64,000 bases of DNA from Alteromonas sp. 5E99-2. GTDB taxonomy: Bacteria; Pseudomonadota; Gammaproteobacteria; Enterobacterales; Alteromonadaceae. The stretch is taken from assembly GCF_017368475.1 (NCBI RefSeq), contig NZ_JAFNJE010000002.1, positions 186,001-250,000 on the forward strand, in the 5' to 3' direction. A model generated the notes under the pieces. The model did not search any database. It was not told the origin of the DNA and saw only the letters and a program-made list of their open reading frames with translations. A program made the translations under genes and the position numbers. This document shows, piece by piece, positions 1 to 13,000 of this stretch. Each line of letters starts with the position of its first letter. Positions within the stretch are counted from its first letter, which is position 1.

Positions 1-16
1 GAATGTTCACCTTTCG

Positions 17-2338
17 CTATACTTTAAAGCGCTCAATCAGTTGATGAGAGCTTTGCCCAAGGCGTTGAAGTTCGGTCGCTGACTCATTAATTTCCGAGGT
101 GCTTTGTTCAATAGCCACTGATAAGCCATCAATCGTCACAACATTTCCTTCTACAGCTTTAGATGTAGCTGTCTGTTGCACTACCGCTTCTGAAACATTT
201 TCAGTCAACACGAGCATTTCGTTCATTGTTTCCATTAATTCGTTCATTGCAGTCGTTAGCACGTCCACTAAGTGCACGCCGCCATCAGCAGCTTGAGAGG
301 CTCGTTCCATAGCACCAACCGAACTACTTGATGACTGGTTCATACCCTCAACCACTTTACCAATTTCCTTGGTATTTTCTCGAGATCGAGTCGCTAGTGT
401 TCTTACTTCATCAGCAACAACGGAAAAACCTCTTCCCGCTTCACCCGCACGGGCAGCTTCAATAGCAGCATTTAACGCCAGTAAGTTGGTTTGATCGGCA
501 ATACTCGTTATCACTCCAAGGGATGAAGTGATTTGATGCACTTCGCCTTTTAGTTGGTCAATAACATGACTGGACTCGCCAACTAATTGAATGAGTAATT
601 TAATATTCGACGCAGCTAACTCAGCTCGTTCCATATTCTCATTCAAACCATCTAATGCTACACCACTTTGTTTGCGTGAATCTGCTGTCGATTTTTGTAC
701 ACCTTCACCTGTTGCAACTAATTCACTCATTGCAGCTGACACACTTTGCGTTTCCTGTTTTTGCTGCTTAGTTACTTCAAGAGTTTTAAGCGTAATTTCA
801 GAAAGTTTACCTGAAGACACTTTTACTGCATTGGCATTATCTTTCATCTGTTTGACGATGACACGTATTTGCTCAATAAATTGATTAAATTCAGTGGATA
901 TATTGTCAATCTCGGGAATTTTTGAAGATTGTAATTTAGCGGTTAAATCCCCTTCGCCTTTCGTTAAATTATGACACGCTTTCGCTAGCTGATTTAATGG
1001 CCGAATTATTTTTGCTGAAAACCAAAACGACAGTAATACACCGACAAGAATTAATATTAATGATTGCTTTATCGCATTAATTATTAGGTTACTTCCTAAC
1101 GCTTTCGCAGGGGCTAATGCTTCTGCTACATCCACTTCAGCAATCAAAGCATAATTCACTCCGCCAATAGTTAGTTGAGTATAATTTGAAAAAACCTCAA
1201 TATCTCGATAATCAAGAATAGAATGAAACCCGCTTTTTCCAGCAAGTGCATTTTTTGCAGAACTCGATTCTACGGGCTGTACTCCCACCGATGTATCTAA
1301 CGCATTTGCTTTGTCAGCAGCCAAAGGGTATTTGTTTTTAATCGCATTTATGTAACCTTGCTTATCTTCTAGGAAGAACCGGCTTTCACTGAGTAATTTA
1401 CCTTCCTTCGTCACAAGGTAAGTTTCTCCTGAAGCACCAAACCCACTATCCGTCCACTTTCCTTCATGGGTCATAATACGGCTAATTCGGTCAAGTGGCA
1501 TTTGAAAAATCAACACGCCTGTAACTTCACCATTCTCAACGATTTGAGTTGACGCAAATCCGGCTAACGCATCATAAGAAGGTCTGTACACCTTAAAGTC
1601 ACTAAAGAAAACAGCACTTGGATCTGAGGCAGCGACAGCAGATGCGAATACTTGACCTATTCCTGTATCGGCATAAGGCCCCGATATCAAGTTAGTCGCA
1701 AAATCCAACTCTTTAAAAACGCTATAGACAATATTGCCCGTTTTTGCATCAACAATAAAAATATCGTAATAACCAAATTCTTGTGAAAATTGTCTAAAAC
1801 TATCATGGAATTTATTGTGATGCTGGCTATACAAGGTATCATTATCTAGGTCTATCAAACTGTCTTTTTCTCCCAATGGATAAGGAGAGGCTGCAATAAA
1901 ATCATGTTGCAAGGCTTGAGCTGTAGATGTGAATTGGTCGATTAACCCAGAGACACCTGCCAATTTAATTTTATGGCTGCTGTTATATTGGCCGGTAAAA
2001 TCAACATCGTAGTAATCCACTAATGTTTGCATCTCACTATTACTCAATTCTTCCCTTTCGTCTTTATATCCCGAAAATGACAGACTAAATGCAGACGACG
2101 CTTCAACAGTATCTAAGGCGTAAGATTTTGCTCTGATCTGTGATTCAATAAACGAAAAGTAATCGGAAATAAGTGCTTTGGTTTGAATAGTTTGAGAACT
2201 TAGCCTTTCAGAAACTGAATTAGTTAATGCTTCGGTAGAGCCTTTAACTGCGATAGAAACTGACATATAAGCCATTACAACTAGAGCGACCACGATAGTC
2301 GAGACCATAGTAAACAACAAACGTAATTTTAGAGACAT
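17..2338 (-). CDS. Methyl-accepting chemotaxis protein, dCache type
   Basis: This is an inner-membrane chemoreceptor that senses a periplasmic ligand and controls CheA. The 773 residues show an N-terminal membrane helix (about 8-28), a long periplasmic region (about 30-415) with the size and pattern of a double Cache domain, a second membrane helix (about 418-440), a HAMP domain, and a cytoplasmic signalling domain. The hallmark hairpin tip is clear at about 608-653, around the motif [19 protein letters not shown]. The ligand is unknown; dCache receptors often bind amino acids or other small metabolites. The gene stands alone, divergent from the arginine-catabolism operon, with no che genes in the window. 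The family call is certain; the ligand cannot be inferred. Confidence 0.95.
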   Translation of the reverse strand: MSLKLRLLFTMVSTIVVALVVMAYMSVSIAVKGSTEALTNSVSERLSSQTIQTKALISDYFSFIESQIRAKSYALDTVEASSAFSLSFSGYKDEREELSNSEMQTLVDYYDVDFTGQYNSSHKIKLAGVSGLIDQFTSTAQALQHDFIAASPYPLGEKDSLIDLDNDTLYSQHHNKFHDSFRQFSQEFGYYDIFIVDAKTGNIVYSVFKELDFATNLISGPYADTGIGQVFASAVAASDPSAVFFSDFKVYRPSYDALAGFASTQIVENGEVTGVLIFQMPLDRISRIMTHEGKWTDSGFGASGETYLVTKEGKLLSESRFFLEDKQGYINAIKNKYPLAADKANALDTSVGVQPVESSSAKNALAGKSGFHSILDYRDIEVFSNYTQLTIGGVNYALIAEVDVAEALAPAKALGSNLIINAIKQSLILILVGVLLSFWFSAKIIRPLNQLAKACHNLTKGEGDLTAKLQSSKIPEIDNISTEFNQFIEQIRVIVKQMKDNANAVKVSSGKLSEITLKTLEVTKQQKQETQSVSAAMSELVATGEGVQKSTADSRKQSGVALDGLNENMERAELAASNIKLLIQLVGESSHVIDQLKGEVHQITSSLGVITSIADQTNLLALNAAIEAARAGEAGRGFSVVADEVRTLATRSRENTKEIGKVVEGMNQSSSSSVGAMERASQAADGGVHLVDVLTTAMNELMETMNEMLVLTENVSEAVVQQTATSKAVEGNVVTIDGLSVAIEQSTSEINESATELQRLGQSSHQLIERFKV

Positions 2339-2491
2339 CCATAATTCCTTTAGAAAACGTTAAATTAAACCTCATGCAAGTCTAATCATTTCAGTGCTGC
2401 TATGTATAAGCCTAGTCAACTCCTGTAAATAATGTAAATAAAATAGTACGAAAGTTAACGACTTTTCCACTACCCTTTTTATAAACGCATT

Positions 2492-2508
2492 CTAATATCA
2501 AATATTAG
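2492..2508. promoter_or_regulatory. AT-rich palindrome upstream of the ast operon
   Basis: This is a perfect inverted repeat, CTAATAT-CAA-ATATTAG, with 7-bp arms, 64 bp before the astC start and just upstream of the putative -35 box. Its position suits a regulator site. It does not match the ArgR consensus well, so the binding protein is unknown. Confidence 0.35.
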
Positions 2509-3780
<1,272 letters not shown>

Positions 3781-3784
3781 AACA

Positions 3785-4816
3785 ATGAATATCATTCGAC
3801 CCATTTCAGAGGCCGACTATTCGGCCTTATACGAAATTGCGAACGAATCTGGAGTGGGATTTACGTCCCTTCCTGTCAATAAGAAACTGCTTGAAAATAA
3901 AATTAGTAATGCAGTTAGTTCTTTTTCTCCGTCAAATACAGAATTAAAACAGGGCTCCTACCTGTTTGTAATGGAAGACGAAAAAGGCAACGTTGTAGGG
4001 ACTAGCGGTATTGAATCATCGGTAGGTATCGAAGATGCGTTTTATCACTATCACGTGGGTAAAGTCGTACACGCTTCACGAGAACTAAAAGTGCACAATA
4101 CCGTAGAGCTGCTAACCCTCTGCAATGACTACACAGGTGTATCGGAAATATGCACCTTGTTTTTAAAAGAGTCGGCCCGTTCTGGTATCAACGGTCGATT
4201 TTTATCTAAAGTAAGATTCTTGTTTATGATGGAACATAACCAGCGCTTCTCCGAAACCATCATAGCAGAAATGCGTGGTGTGAGTGACGAGCAAGGCCGG
4301 TCGCCTTTTTGGGAATGGTTAGACGAGCACTTTTTTTCTATGGATTTTCCTACGGCCGATCACCTTACCGGAATTGGAAACAAGGTGTTCATCGCCGAAC
4401 TTATGCCTAAATACCCAATTTATGTCAACTTGTTGAGTAAAGACGCTCAAAAAGTAATTGGTAAGGTACATGAGAAAACCAAACCTGCTCTACGCCTGTT
4501 AGAACAAGAAGGCTTTGTAAATAGGGGTTATATCGATATCTTTGATGCAGGCCCAACAGTGGAAGCTAATCTTTGCAATATTCGAACGGCTCAGCAAAGT
4601 CAGCGTTTACCAGTAACAATTAACGATGACGCAGCAAGCGAAGGTAATTTATTTTTTATCATTAATACCAGCGTTGAACATTTCCGTGCAGTTGCAGCAG
4701 CACTGTCTATATGCAAGAAAACACAGCACGCCATTATATCAAACGAAACAGCCGCAGCGCTAAATATTCAAAACGGTGACATAGTACGATTCTCTGCCGC
4801 CGTTCGATTCGACTAA
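3785..4816 (+). CDS. astA: Arginine N-succinyltransferase
   Basis: This enzyme catalyses the first step of the AST pathway: L-arginine plus succinyl-CoA gives N2-succinylarginine. The protein is about 343 residues, the normal AstA length, and begins [15 protein letters not shown] as family members do. An in-frame TTG at 3767 inside the astC end would add six residues, but the ATG at 3785 fits the family start. It carries the AstA-like segments around residues 100-230, including an EMRG-containing stretch and the KFPRYPIYV-like KYPIYVNLL. It lies between astC and astD with spacings of 4 and 10 nt and is surely co-transcribed. Confidence 0.94.
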   Translation: MNIIRPISEADYSALYEIANESGVGFTSLPVNKKLLENKISNAVSSFSPSNTELKQGSYLFVMEDEKGNVVGTSGIESSVGIEDAFYHYHVGKVVHASRELKVHNTVELLTLCNDYTGVSEICTLFLKESARSGINGRFLSKVRFLFMMEHNQRFSETIIAEMRGVSDEQGRSPFWEWLDEHFFSMDFPTADHLTGIGNKVFIAELMPKYPIYVNLLSKDAQKVIGKVHEKTKPALRLLEQEGFVNRGYIDIFDAGPTVEANLCNIRTAQQSQRLPVTINDDAASEGNLFFIINTSVEHFRAVAAALSICKKTQHAIISNETAAALNIQNGDIVRFSAAVRFD

Positions 4817-4826
4817 GGATTACTTT

Positions 4827-6293
4827 ATGCAAACTCAATACATCAACGGCCAATGGTTGGAAGGTGAAGGTTCTTCATTTCAATCAATAAACCCTGCAAA
4901 AAATACCGTTTTATGGGCAGGCAAAAGTGCGTCTGCGGAACAAATTGAAAGTGCAATTCAAGCGGCTAGGGCCGCTCTTCCTCAATGGGCAATGCTGGAT
5001 GTCGAATCTCGCTTAGAGTACATCAAAGCCTACGCGGAAAAGCTACAAGAAAAGAAAGACGCGTTAGCCAAATTAATCGCTGAAGAAACAGGTAAACCTT
5101 TATGGGAAACGGCGACAGAAGCTGGAGCCATGATTGGGAAAGTAGGGCTGTCTGAAAAAGCCTACTTCCAAAGAACAGGAACAACTGAAAATCCAATGCC
5201 CGTCGGACAAGCTTTTATTCGACATAAACCTCATGGTGTTGTTGCAGTTTTTGGCCCTTATAACTTCCCAGGGCACTTGCCGAATGGTCATATTGTTCCC
5301 GCCTTAATCGCAGGAAACACTATAGTATTCAAACCCAGTGAACTAACGCCAGCGGTGGCTGAATTTATGGTTCAACTATGGGAGAAAAGTGGTCTTCCAA
5401 CAGGCGTTCTAAATCTTGTTCAAGGTGAAGTTACTACAGGTAAAAGTTTAGCGTCTCACCCTGATATAGATGGTTTGTTTTTTACAGGGAGTTCAAGAAC
5501 AGGGCAACTATTGCACGAGCAGTTCGCAGGTCACCCGGGTAAAATACTCGCCCTTGAAATGGGAGGTAACAACCCGCTTATCGTCTCTACCTTGAATGAT
5601 ATCGACGGCGCAGTTCACGACATAGTGCAATCTGCATTTATTAGTAGTGGCCAGCGCTGTACTTGTGCCAGAAGATTATTCTTACCTAAAGGCGCCTTTG
5701 GAGATCAAGTTTTAGCTCGTCTTGTTGAAGTCACTAAAAAAATAAATGTGGGCCATTATGATGCGACGCCTCAACCTTTTATTGGCGCAATGATTTCCAA
5801 ACATGCCGCAAAACAAATGGTTGAAGTACAAAATGAACTGGTCTCTATTGGCGGCGAAGTTCTAGTCCCTTTACGCCATATTGATGACTCAACAGGGTTA
5901 GTCACACCAGGTATTATTGATATGACCTCTTGCTTATCGCAAATGCCTGATGAAGAGCATTTTGGTCCTTTGTTAAAAGTTATACGATACGATGATTTTA
6001 ATGATGCCATTGCTGAAGCGAACAACACAAAATTTGGTTTATCAGCTGGGTTGCTCGCTGACAGCGAAGAAGAGTACCGCTATTTTTACGCTCGAATTAG
6101 AGCCGGTATCGTCAATTGGAATCGACCGATTACTGGTGCAAGTGGCGCAGCTCCTTTTGGTGGTATCGGCGATAGTGGAAACCATAGAGCCAGTGCTTTT
6201 TATGCCGCCGACTATTGCGCTTACCCAGTAGCATCTGTGGAATTAGACGCTGTTTCGCTGCCAGAAAGCTTAAATCCCGGATTAGTTTTTTAA
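4827..6293 (+). CDS. astD: N-succinylglutamate 5-semialdehyde dehydrogenase
   Basis: This NAD-dependent aldehyde dehydrogenase of 488 residues oxidises succinylglutamate semialdehyde to succinylglutamate in arginine catabolism. ALDH landmarks are visible: the cofactor-binding FTGSSRTG, the general base glutamate in [10 protein letters not shown], and the catalytic cysteine in [11 protein letters not shown] (Cys278). The N-terminus with the [11 protein letters not shown] pattern is typical of AstD. A good Shine-Dalgarno (AAGGA) lies 7 nt before the ATG. It is the third gene of the operon. The genes for astB (succinylarginine dihydrolase) and astE (succinylglutamate desuccinylase), needed to complete the pathway, are not in the window. 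Confidence 0.94.
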   Translation: MQTQYINGQWLEGEGSSFQSINPAKNTVLWAGKSASAEQIESAIQAARAALPQWAMLDVESRLEYIKAYAEKLQEKKDALAKLIAEETGKPLWETATEAGAMIGKVGLSEKAYFQRTGTTENPMPVGQAFIRHKPHGVVAVFGPYNFPGHLPNGHIVPALIAGNTIVFKPSELTPAVAEFMVQLWEKSGLPTGVLNLVQGEVTTGKSLASHPDIDGLFFTGSSRTGQLLHEQFAGHPGKILALEMGGNNPLIVSTLNDIDGAVHDIVQSAFISSGQRCTCARRLFLPKGAFGDQVLARLVEVTKKINVGHYDATPQPFIGAMISKHAAKQMVEVQNELVSIGGEVLVPLRHIDDSTGLVTPGIIDMTSCLSQMPDEEHFGPLLKVIRYDDFNDAIAEANNTKFGLSAGLLADSEEEYRYFYARIRAGIVNWNRPITGASGAAPFGGIGDSGNHRASAFYAADYCAYPVASVELDAVSLPESLNPGLVF

Positions 6294-6303
6294 AGGAGCT
6301 ATT

Positions 6304-7110
6304 ATGCACACCGATATCGATACGCTATTTACCCATTTATGGGATAATTACGTTACCATTACGCCCTCAGCGGAAAAAATACATTCCCTGCTGAAATCGG
6401 TATCTGGTGATGCAGAACTGATCAATGACCATGTTGCATTTAGGACATTTAACCTAGATCAAACCAAACTCAGTAAGCTGGCTGCACATTTTGAGTCACT
6501 TGGATACGAAGCCAAAGGTGACTACAACTTTGAAGCCAAAAAGCTCACCGCCAAACACTATCAACATACAGATCTAACTAAGCCTAAAATATTCATTAGT
6601 GAATTGCGGGTTGAAGAGCTGTCAGCTCAAGCTCAAACTATTATTAAAAATATGGTGAAAAGTATTGATCAGGCAGTAGTTGAACAGTCTAATTTCTTAT
6701 ATTCTGGCCCCCACTGGAATATCAATAAAGCAGATTACGATACGCTACTGAGCGAAAGTGAATACGCTGCTTGGATGGCAGCATGGGGGTTTAGAGCCAA
6801 TCACTTTACCGTTAGTGTGAACCATTTAAGCCGCTTTGATAACCTTCAAGCAGTGAATAATTTGCTAAAGCAAGAGGCTTTTCTTCTTAATACAGCTGGC
6901 GGAGAAATAAAAGGCAGTAAAGCAGTTCATTTGGCACAATCGTCTACCATGGCAGATAAAGCATCTGTGAAATTTAACGATGTCAGTGCAGATATACCCA
7001 GTTGCTTTTATGAATTTGCAGAGCGCTTCGAAATGGCCGATGGTAATTTATACCAAGGTTTTGTTGCAGCATCTGCTGACAAAATTTTTGAAAGTACCAA
7101 CGCGAAATAA
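6304..7110 (+). CDS. DUF1338 family protein (HglS-like fold), last gene of the ast operon
   Basis: The protein has 268 residues and belongs to the DUF1338 family, whose characterised members (HglS/YdcJ) are Fe(II) 2-oxoadipate dioxygenase-decarboxylases forming 2-hydroxyglutarate. This is the short form of the family. Candidate metal ligands are present: His in NDHVAFRTF, His in ANHFTVSVNHL and Glu in CFYEFAER. It follows astD by 10 nt with a strong ribosome-binding site (AAAGGAG), so it belongs to the same transcript. The operon position suggests action on a small dicarboxylate or a by-product of arginine breakdown, but that is inference. The family assignment is firm; the substrate is not known. 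Confidence 0.85.
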   Translation: MHTDIDTLFTHLWDNYVTITPSAEKIHSLLKSVSGDAELINDHVAFRTFNLDQTKLSKLAAHFESLGYEAKGDYNFEAKKLTAKHYQHTDLTKPKIFISELRVEELSAQAQTIIKNMVKSIDQAVVEQSNFLYSGPHWNINKADYDTLLSESEYAAWMAAWGFRANHFTVSVNHLSRFDNLQAVNNLLKQEAFLLNTAGGEIKGSKAVHLAQSSTMADKASVKFNDVSADIPSCFYEFAERFEMADGNLYQGFVAASADKIFESTNAK

Positions 7111-7157
7111 TCACATATTATTAAGCTCTGATTTAACAAAATACTAACCGATGAAAT

Positions 7158-7190
7158 CCCCCAATAGTTGAATGTTCCAATTACTGGGGG
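7158..7190. terminator. Hairpin between two convergent genes
   Basis: A stem of about 13 bp (CCCCCAATAGTTG with CAATTACTGGGGG, one mismatch and one wobble) closes a 7-nt loop between the ast operon and the convergent DUF1348 gene. The following T-tract is short on both strands, so it may act more as a 3-prime stabiliser than as a strong intrinsic terminator. Confidence 0.5.
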
Positions 7191-7205
7191 TATTTAGATT
7201 CTTAA

Positions 7206-7667
7206 TTAAAGGCCTAATTCACTCAAACTTGCATAATCTTGTGGTCGAGGGCCCTCTTCCCATACAAGTAAACGCTCTGATTCCTGAATAGCTAAATCAT
7301 TAATACTGGCATATCTGCGAGTCATTAACCCTTCAGCATTAAATTCCCAATTCTCGTTGCCATAGGCTCTGAACCACTGTCCAAGTTCATTTTGATATTC
7401 GTACGCATAACGCACTGCAATTCGATTATCGGTAAAGGCAAAAAGTTCTTTCACTAAACGATAATCTCGCTCGGTATTCCACTTATTTGTTAAGAACTCA
7501 ACAATTTCTGCTCGGCCAGAAACAAACGTATCTCTGTTACGCCAGACACTGTCTTCACTGTAAGCTAATGATACTTTTTCTGCATTTTTACCATTCCATC
7601 CATCTTCAGCCGCTCTCACTTTTTGTGCAGCTGATTCTTTGGTAAAAGGGGGTAAAGGTGGGCGCAT
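7206..7667 (-). CDS. DUF1348 / NTF2-like protein
   Basis: The protein has 153 residues and the full pattern of the DUF1348 branch of the NTF2-like (SnoaL) fold: [18 protein letters not shown] at the start, the [15 protein letters not shown] strand and a terminal cone-shaped beta barrel. It has no signal peptide and is probably cytoplasmic. Members of this branch have no agreed reaction. It starts 18 nt after the parC stop on the same strand, so it may ride on the parC transcript; I see no functional link to topoisomerase. Confidence 0.85.
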   Translation of the reverse strand: MRPPLPPFTKESAAQKVRAAEDGWNGKNAEKVSLAYSEDSVWRNRDTFVSGRAEIVEFLTNKWNTERDYRLVKELFAFTDNRIAVRYAYEYQNELGQWFRAYGNENWEFNAEGLMTRRYASINDLAIQESERLLVWEEGPRPQDYASLSELGL

Positions 7668-7685
7668 TTGATTTCTCCTAATAGA

Positions 7686-9938
7686 TTAAACGGTAATTAC
7701 TTCAATACTGTCGACTCTCTGTAGACCTCTGGGCAATTTATTACCTCTACGTCCTCGTTCACCAACATAATGTTCTAGGTCTGATGATGATAATGTCATT
7801 GCGCGTTTACCCGCAGCAATCTTCACCGATGCGTTTTCAGGTACGACTAAAATTTGCGTAATAAACTCTTCTCTGGCTTTCGCTTTTGCTGAAGGAATAC
7901 TGATTAATTTGTTACCTTTTCCTTTACCTAACGTAGGTAAATCAGCAAGAGGGAAAAGTAACATACGTCCTTCATTGGAAATACACAAGCATTTGGCGTT
8001 GTCGACTTTCGCAATGGCTGACGGTGATAACGCTTTGGCTCCAGCAGGTAAACTTAAATACCCCTTGCCCGCTTTATTTTTACTTACCATGTCACCAAAC
8101 TTTCCAACAAAGCCATACCCAGCGTCAGACGCCACTAAGTAAAGTTGTTCGTCATCGGCCATTAAAACATGCTCTATGTTTTCGCCACCGACAATATTAA
8201 ATCGGCCGGTAAGAGGTTCGCCTTGGCTTCGGGCGGAAGGTAAGGTGTGTGCATCGCACGCAAAAGTGCGGCCAGAACTATCAATGAAGACGGCAGGTTG
8301 ATTACTTCGACCCGTTGCACTGCCTAAGAATTCATCACCTGCTTTGTAACTTAATTTTTCAACATCAACATCATGCCCTTTGGCACAACGAGCCCAGCCT
8401 TTTTCCGACAACACCACAGTAACGGGCTCTGATGGCATTAGGTCTTTTTCGCTTAACGCTTTCGCTTCCACGCGAGAAACAATGGGCGATCGTCTGTCGT
8501 CGCCGTATTTATCTGCATCACTTAATATTTCTTTTTTAATCAGTGTTTTTAAGCGGCGGTCTGAACCCAACAACTGTTGTAACTTATCACGCTCTTCGGC
8601 TAATTCATTTTGCTCGCCTCGGATCCGCATTTCTTCTAGTTTGGCAAGATGCCTTAATTTTAACTCTAAAATGGCTTCCGCTTGGGTGTCGCTTAAACCA
8701 AAGCGAGACATCAATTCCACTTTCGGTTTTTCTTCGTGGCGAATAATCTCAATAACTTCATCAATATTCAAAAAGGCAATCAGTAAACCTTCTAAAATAT
8801 GTAAACGAGCCAGCACTTTGTCTAAGCGATACTGTAACCGATTAACAACGGTTTGCTTTCTATAAGTTAACCATTCAGTAAGGATTTCTCGCAAGTCTTT
8901 TACTCGCGGACGCCCATCTAACCCAATCATGTTCAAATTAACACGATAACTTTTTTCTAGATCAGTGGTCGCAAATAGATGTTGCATTAATTGCTCTACA
9001 TCCACGCGATTGGAACGCGGTGTAATCACTAAGCGAGTTGGATTCTCATGATCTGATTCATCTCGCAAATCGGAAACCATTGGCAATTTTTTGGCTTGCA
9101 TTTGCCCTGCAATTTGCTCCAATACTTTTGCGCCACTGGTTTGATGAGGCAAAGCATTGATCACAATGTCACCACTTTCATCAAAATAGGTTGCACGCAT
9201 ACGTACCGAACCTCTACCGGTTTTATAGAGATTGGCAATATCATCTGTAGGAGTAATGATCTCTGCGTCTGTTGGGTAATCAGGCCCTTTGACATACGTT
9301 AATAAGTCACTGAGCTCTGCTTTACTGTTATCAAGTAGATGTTCACATGCCTTTGCAAGTTCCCGCATGTTATGCGGCGGAATATCCGTTGCCATACCCA
9401 CAGCAATGCCGGTTACGCCGTTTAACAGAATATGCGGTAAACGGGCGGGTAAAGTTTTAGGTTCTTGAATAGTACCGTCAAAATTAGGCTGCCAATCAAC
9501 GGTTCCTTGGCCTAGTTCGCTTAATAGTAATTCACTTATACGGCTTAAACGTGCTTCGGTATAACGCATTGCGGCGAAGGACTTAGGATCATCTGGCGCT
9601 CCCCAGTTTCCTTGCCCATCCACCAGCGGATAACGATAAGAAAAAGGTTGAGCCATTAACACCATAGCTTCATAACAAGCTGAATCACCATGAGGATGAA
9701 ACTTCCCCAATACATCACCGACGGTACGTGCTGACTTTTTATATTTTGCTGTGGCGCTCAAGCCCAAATCAGACATAGCATAAATAATACGACGCTGAAC
9801 GGGTTTTAGCCCATCTCCGATATGAGGCAATGCCCTATCCATAATGACGTACATGGAGTAATTCAGATAAGCATCTTCTGTAAATTGTCGAATGGGAAGT
9901 TGTTCAGTTCCATCGCGGCTAATCGTTATATCAGTCAT
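7686..9938 (-). CDS. parC: DNA topoisomerase IV subunit A
   Basis: This is the breakage-reunion subunit of topoisomerase IV, which decatenates daughter chromosomes together with ParE. The 750 residues match ParC length. The catalytic tyrosine is Tyr126 in [12 protein letters not shown]. The quinolone-resistance region reads [13 protein letters not shown] with Ser86 and Glu90 (E. coli Ser80 and Glu84) unchanged, so no target-site resistance is visible. The winged-helix region, the coiled-coil gate (about 360-480) and a C-terminal domain with beta-pinwheel repeats follow. parE is not nearby, as in many gammaproteobacteria. Confidence 0.97.
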   Translation of the reverse strand: MTDITISRDGTEQLPIRQFTEDAYLNYSMYVIMDRALPHIGDGLKPVQRRIIYAMSDLGLSATAKYKKSARTVGDVLGKFHPHGDSACYEAMVLMAQPFSYRYPLVDGQGNWGAPDDPKSFAAMRYTEARLSRISELLLSELGQGTVDWQPNFDGTIQEPKTLPARLPHILLNGVTGIAVGMATDIPPHNMRELAKACEHLLDNSKAELSDLLTYVKGPDYPTDAEIITPTDDIANLYKTGRGSVRMRATYFDESGDIVINALPHQTSGAKVLEQIAGQMQAKKLPMVSDLRDESDHENPTRLVITPRSNRVDVEQLMQHLFATTDLEKSYRVNLNMIGLDGRPRVKDLREILTEWLTYRKQTVVNRLQYRLDKVLARLHILEGLLIAFLNIDEVIEIIRHEEKPKVELMSRFGLSDTQAEAILELKLRHLAKLEEMRIRGEQNELAEERDKLQQLLGSDRRLKTLIKKEILSDADKYGDDRRSPIVSRVEAKALSEKDLMPSEPVTVVLSEKGWARCAKGHDVDVEKLSYKAGDEFLGSATGRSNQPAVFIDSSGRTFACDAHTLPSARSQGEPLTGRFNIVGGENIEHVLMADDEQLYLVASDAGYGFVGKFGDMVSKNKAGKGYLSLPAGAKALSPSAIAKVDNAKCLCISNEGRMLLFPLADLPTLGKGKGNKLISIPSAKAKAREEFITQILVVPENASVKIAAGKRAMTLSSSDLEHYVGERGRRGNKLPRGLQRVDSIEVITV

Positions 9939-10085
9939 AGTTCAGCGTAGTGTCTTGTTTATTAAATAACATTGTGTCGGAAAGAAGGTTGGCTTGCAAT
10001 CTTAACTATTCTATCTACAAATGTTATTTTGGCATCATTTAAGTTACTGTGGTCCAGTGGACGATAAAGGGTATAGGTTTAGCTT

Positions 10086-13000
10086 GTGTTAAATAGATGG
10101 ATAGCCGTTTTGTATATTGTATTGTTAGGTGCAATATCGCAAAGCAGCGCATTGGGGCAAACATACGTACAATATTATAATGAATCGAACAAAGTCCCAC
10201 TGTCATCACACTTCGAATACCTCTGGGAATCAAAGGGAAAGCTCACCTTTGAACAAATGCTAAGTCAAAGAGGCGAATTTACCGCTTACACAGACAACAA
10301 CGCTAACTTTGGCTTATCAAAACAGGGCCTTTGGTTAAGAGTGACTATTGACAACTTAAGTCAGCTCAACCAATTTGCCGTGAGTCTTAATTTTAGCCAA
10401 ATCGACTATGTGGATTTTTACATACAAAGAGAAAACGGCTCAGTTACCACCAGTAAACAGGGAAAGTCACAAGGCGAACAAGGCTTTAGAATGCCCGCTG
10501 TACTATTTTCGTCTAACCCTGGGGACTCTATAAATTTATATCTTCGTGTTCAGAGTGACTCTTCACCACTTATCGTCCCCACCTTTTTCCAATCCATCGA
10601 TACGTTTTCTTTTGCAGCACAACTAGATACTATTATCTGGGGTGCTTTTTATGGAGCATTATTGATATTAGCCGTATATAACCTCGCGCTATATTATAAT
10701 GTCAGGCACATCAGTATACTTTGCTACATCGCCTATATTGGTACCATAATATTTTGGCAGTTTGTATGGGGTGGCCACATACAATTAATTTTTACAGATG
10801 GTCAACCCCTCTGGTTTGTTGCCCATACTGAGTGGATATTTATACTCATCGGTATTAGTTCTGGTTTTTTTACTCTGTCATTTTTAGATACCGATAGTAA
10901 TGCGCCTAAAGCGTCCTTAGCAGTCAAAATTTCTATTTTTTTTTTATTTGTATTAGGCGTGATTTCAGCCTTCGACTTTATTCCCCCAGTAATAAAACAT
11001 AACCTTGTCTACTATATAGGCTCAATTGCATCGCTCACTTATATTTCAGCTGGCTTTGAAGCTTTCTTTAATCGCTTTAAACCCGCTTTATACTTTATTG
11101 TTGCATGGTCTTTTGTTGTTACCGGCCTCATTGCAGGCATGTTCAGCTTAATTGGCGTTTTACCATCGAACAACATTACTATTAATTGCTTTCAAGCAGG
11201 CGTGTTTTTTGAAGTGCTACTGTTTTCATTCGCCATTATGGCTAAAACACAAAGTGAACTGCAAAACGACGTTGAACACGCCACCAATGATTTGCGTAAT
11301 AATATGGAAGTCATAGAAGAACAAAATGCGAGATTAGACATAGCGCGAAAAGATGCAATAAAAGCCAGTAATATTAAATCTCAATTTTTAGCGAATATGA
11401 GTCATGAAATAAGAACCCCGCTCAATGCTATTTTAGGCTTTGGCCGTGAATTGGAAAATGCTGGGTTAGCACTAACAGAACACGAACAAGTTAAAATAGT
11501 AAACTCCGCAGCGCAAAATTTGTTACTAATTGTCAATGACGTGCTCGATTTCTCAAAAATAGAGGCAGGGAAGTTACACGTCAATAACTCCCCATTCTCT
11601 CCTCTTGAAGTCTTTGAGGAAATGGTCGCCATAATGGCCAAAACGGCACACTCAAAAAACCTTGATTTCATATTCGATTCATCGCCTTTACCCGACAAAA
11701 TAATCAGTGACAGTATTCGCCTCAAGCAGGTATTAACCAATTTGATAGGTAATGCACTTAAATTCACTTCTAAAGGTAGCGTTACATTGACTGTGTCTGC
11801 TAAACATAGACAACACGGTGTTATCGAACTCTTTTTTGATGTTACCGACACGGGCATAGGTATAAGCCAAATAGACAGGAAGAAGTTATTCTCTGCATTT
11901 TCCCAAGTCGACGACTCAACTAATCGAAGCTTCAGGGGCACTGGTTTAGGCTTAGTCATTAGCCAACAACTAGTAAAATTAATGAATGGTTCCATCGAAT
12001 TAAAAAGTGAACCCGGCGTAGGTACGACGTTTTCCGTTATGGTCAGGGCCAGCCATATTAACCAACGTTCTGCGTTTTCATATCCTTACAAAGTATCCAA
12101 TATTAACGTAGTCATCTTCGACCCACACCCTACATCAAGACAAGCAACAACCAAGATGCTTGAAGCATTAGGCGCCTTTGTTGTTCCTGTGAGTACACTC
12201 GATGATTTGCAGAAAATACAAACAGCCCCCAATTTTTTAATGGTGTTTTTACCCAACCAATCACCTTTCAGTGAAATAGATGTTATGCGCTGTGCAATGA
12301 ACATAAAGGCAAAAGCGAAAATTGTATGGTATTGCAACGACGACCCACTGAAGACAGTCTCCCATTTCAATGAAGAGTTTGATAAAAGTATGAGCTTACC
12401 TGCGACACCGAGCAGATTGGCCCAAATTATTGCGATTGATTTAATGCCGACTAGCAAGCATCAATTAATACCTACACCTAACAATGTAAGCTCCCCTCAA
12501 GACGAGCTACCAGCAATATCCTTGCTGGCCGTAGATGACATGCCTATGAACCTGTCTCTTTTGGATGCTTGGTTGAAATCATCACCTATTTCATTAACTA
12601 AAGCCTACTCTGGAGAACAAGCTGTAGGCTTGTGTCAACAGCACGTATATGATCTCATTCTAATGGATGTACAAATGCCAAATATGGATGGGGTCGCAGC
12701 AAGTAAAGCGATTAGGAAAATAGATCTAAACATGGGTACGCCCATTATTGCCGTCACCGCTCATGCATTTAAAGAAGAACAAGACAGACTACTATCATCT
12801 GGCATGGACGACTATTTGCCCAAACCTTTATCTTTAGAAGCACTCATCGACACAATCAAACAATGGTGCGACGGCATTGACTCTGATAGAGAAATTAAAG
12901 AGCTAGCAGTCAACTGGAATTTAGCCCTTTCCCGAACAAATCAAAATACAGAAACTGCAATGAAACTAATGCATGATTTTCTGCATTATTTACCTCAGGC

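Noticed and set aside
11402-11995. Long antisense reading frame inside the hybrid kinase gene
   Set aside because: It is a shadow of the kinase frame: no ribosome-binding site, no recognisable domain, and the sense strand encodes HisKA and HATPase motifs.
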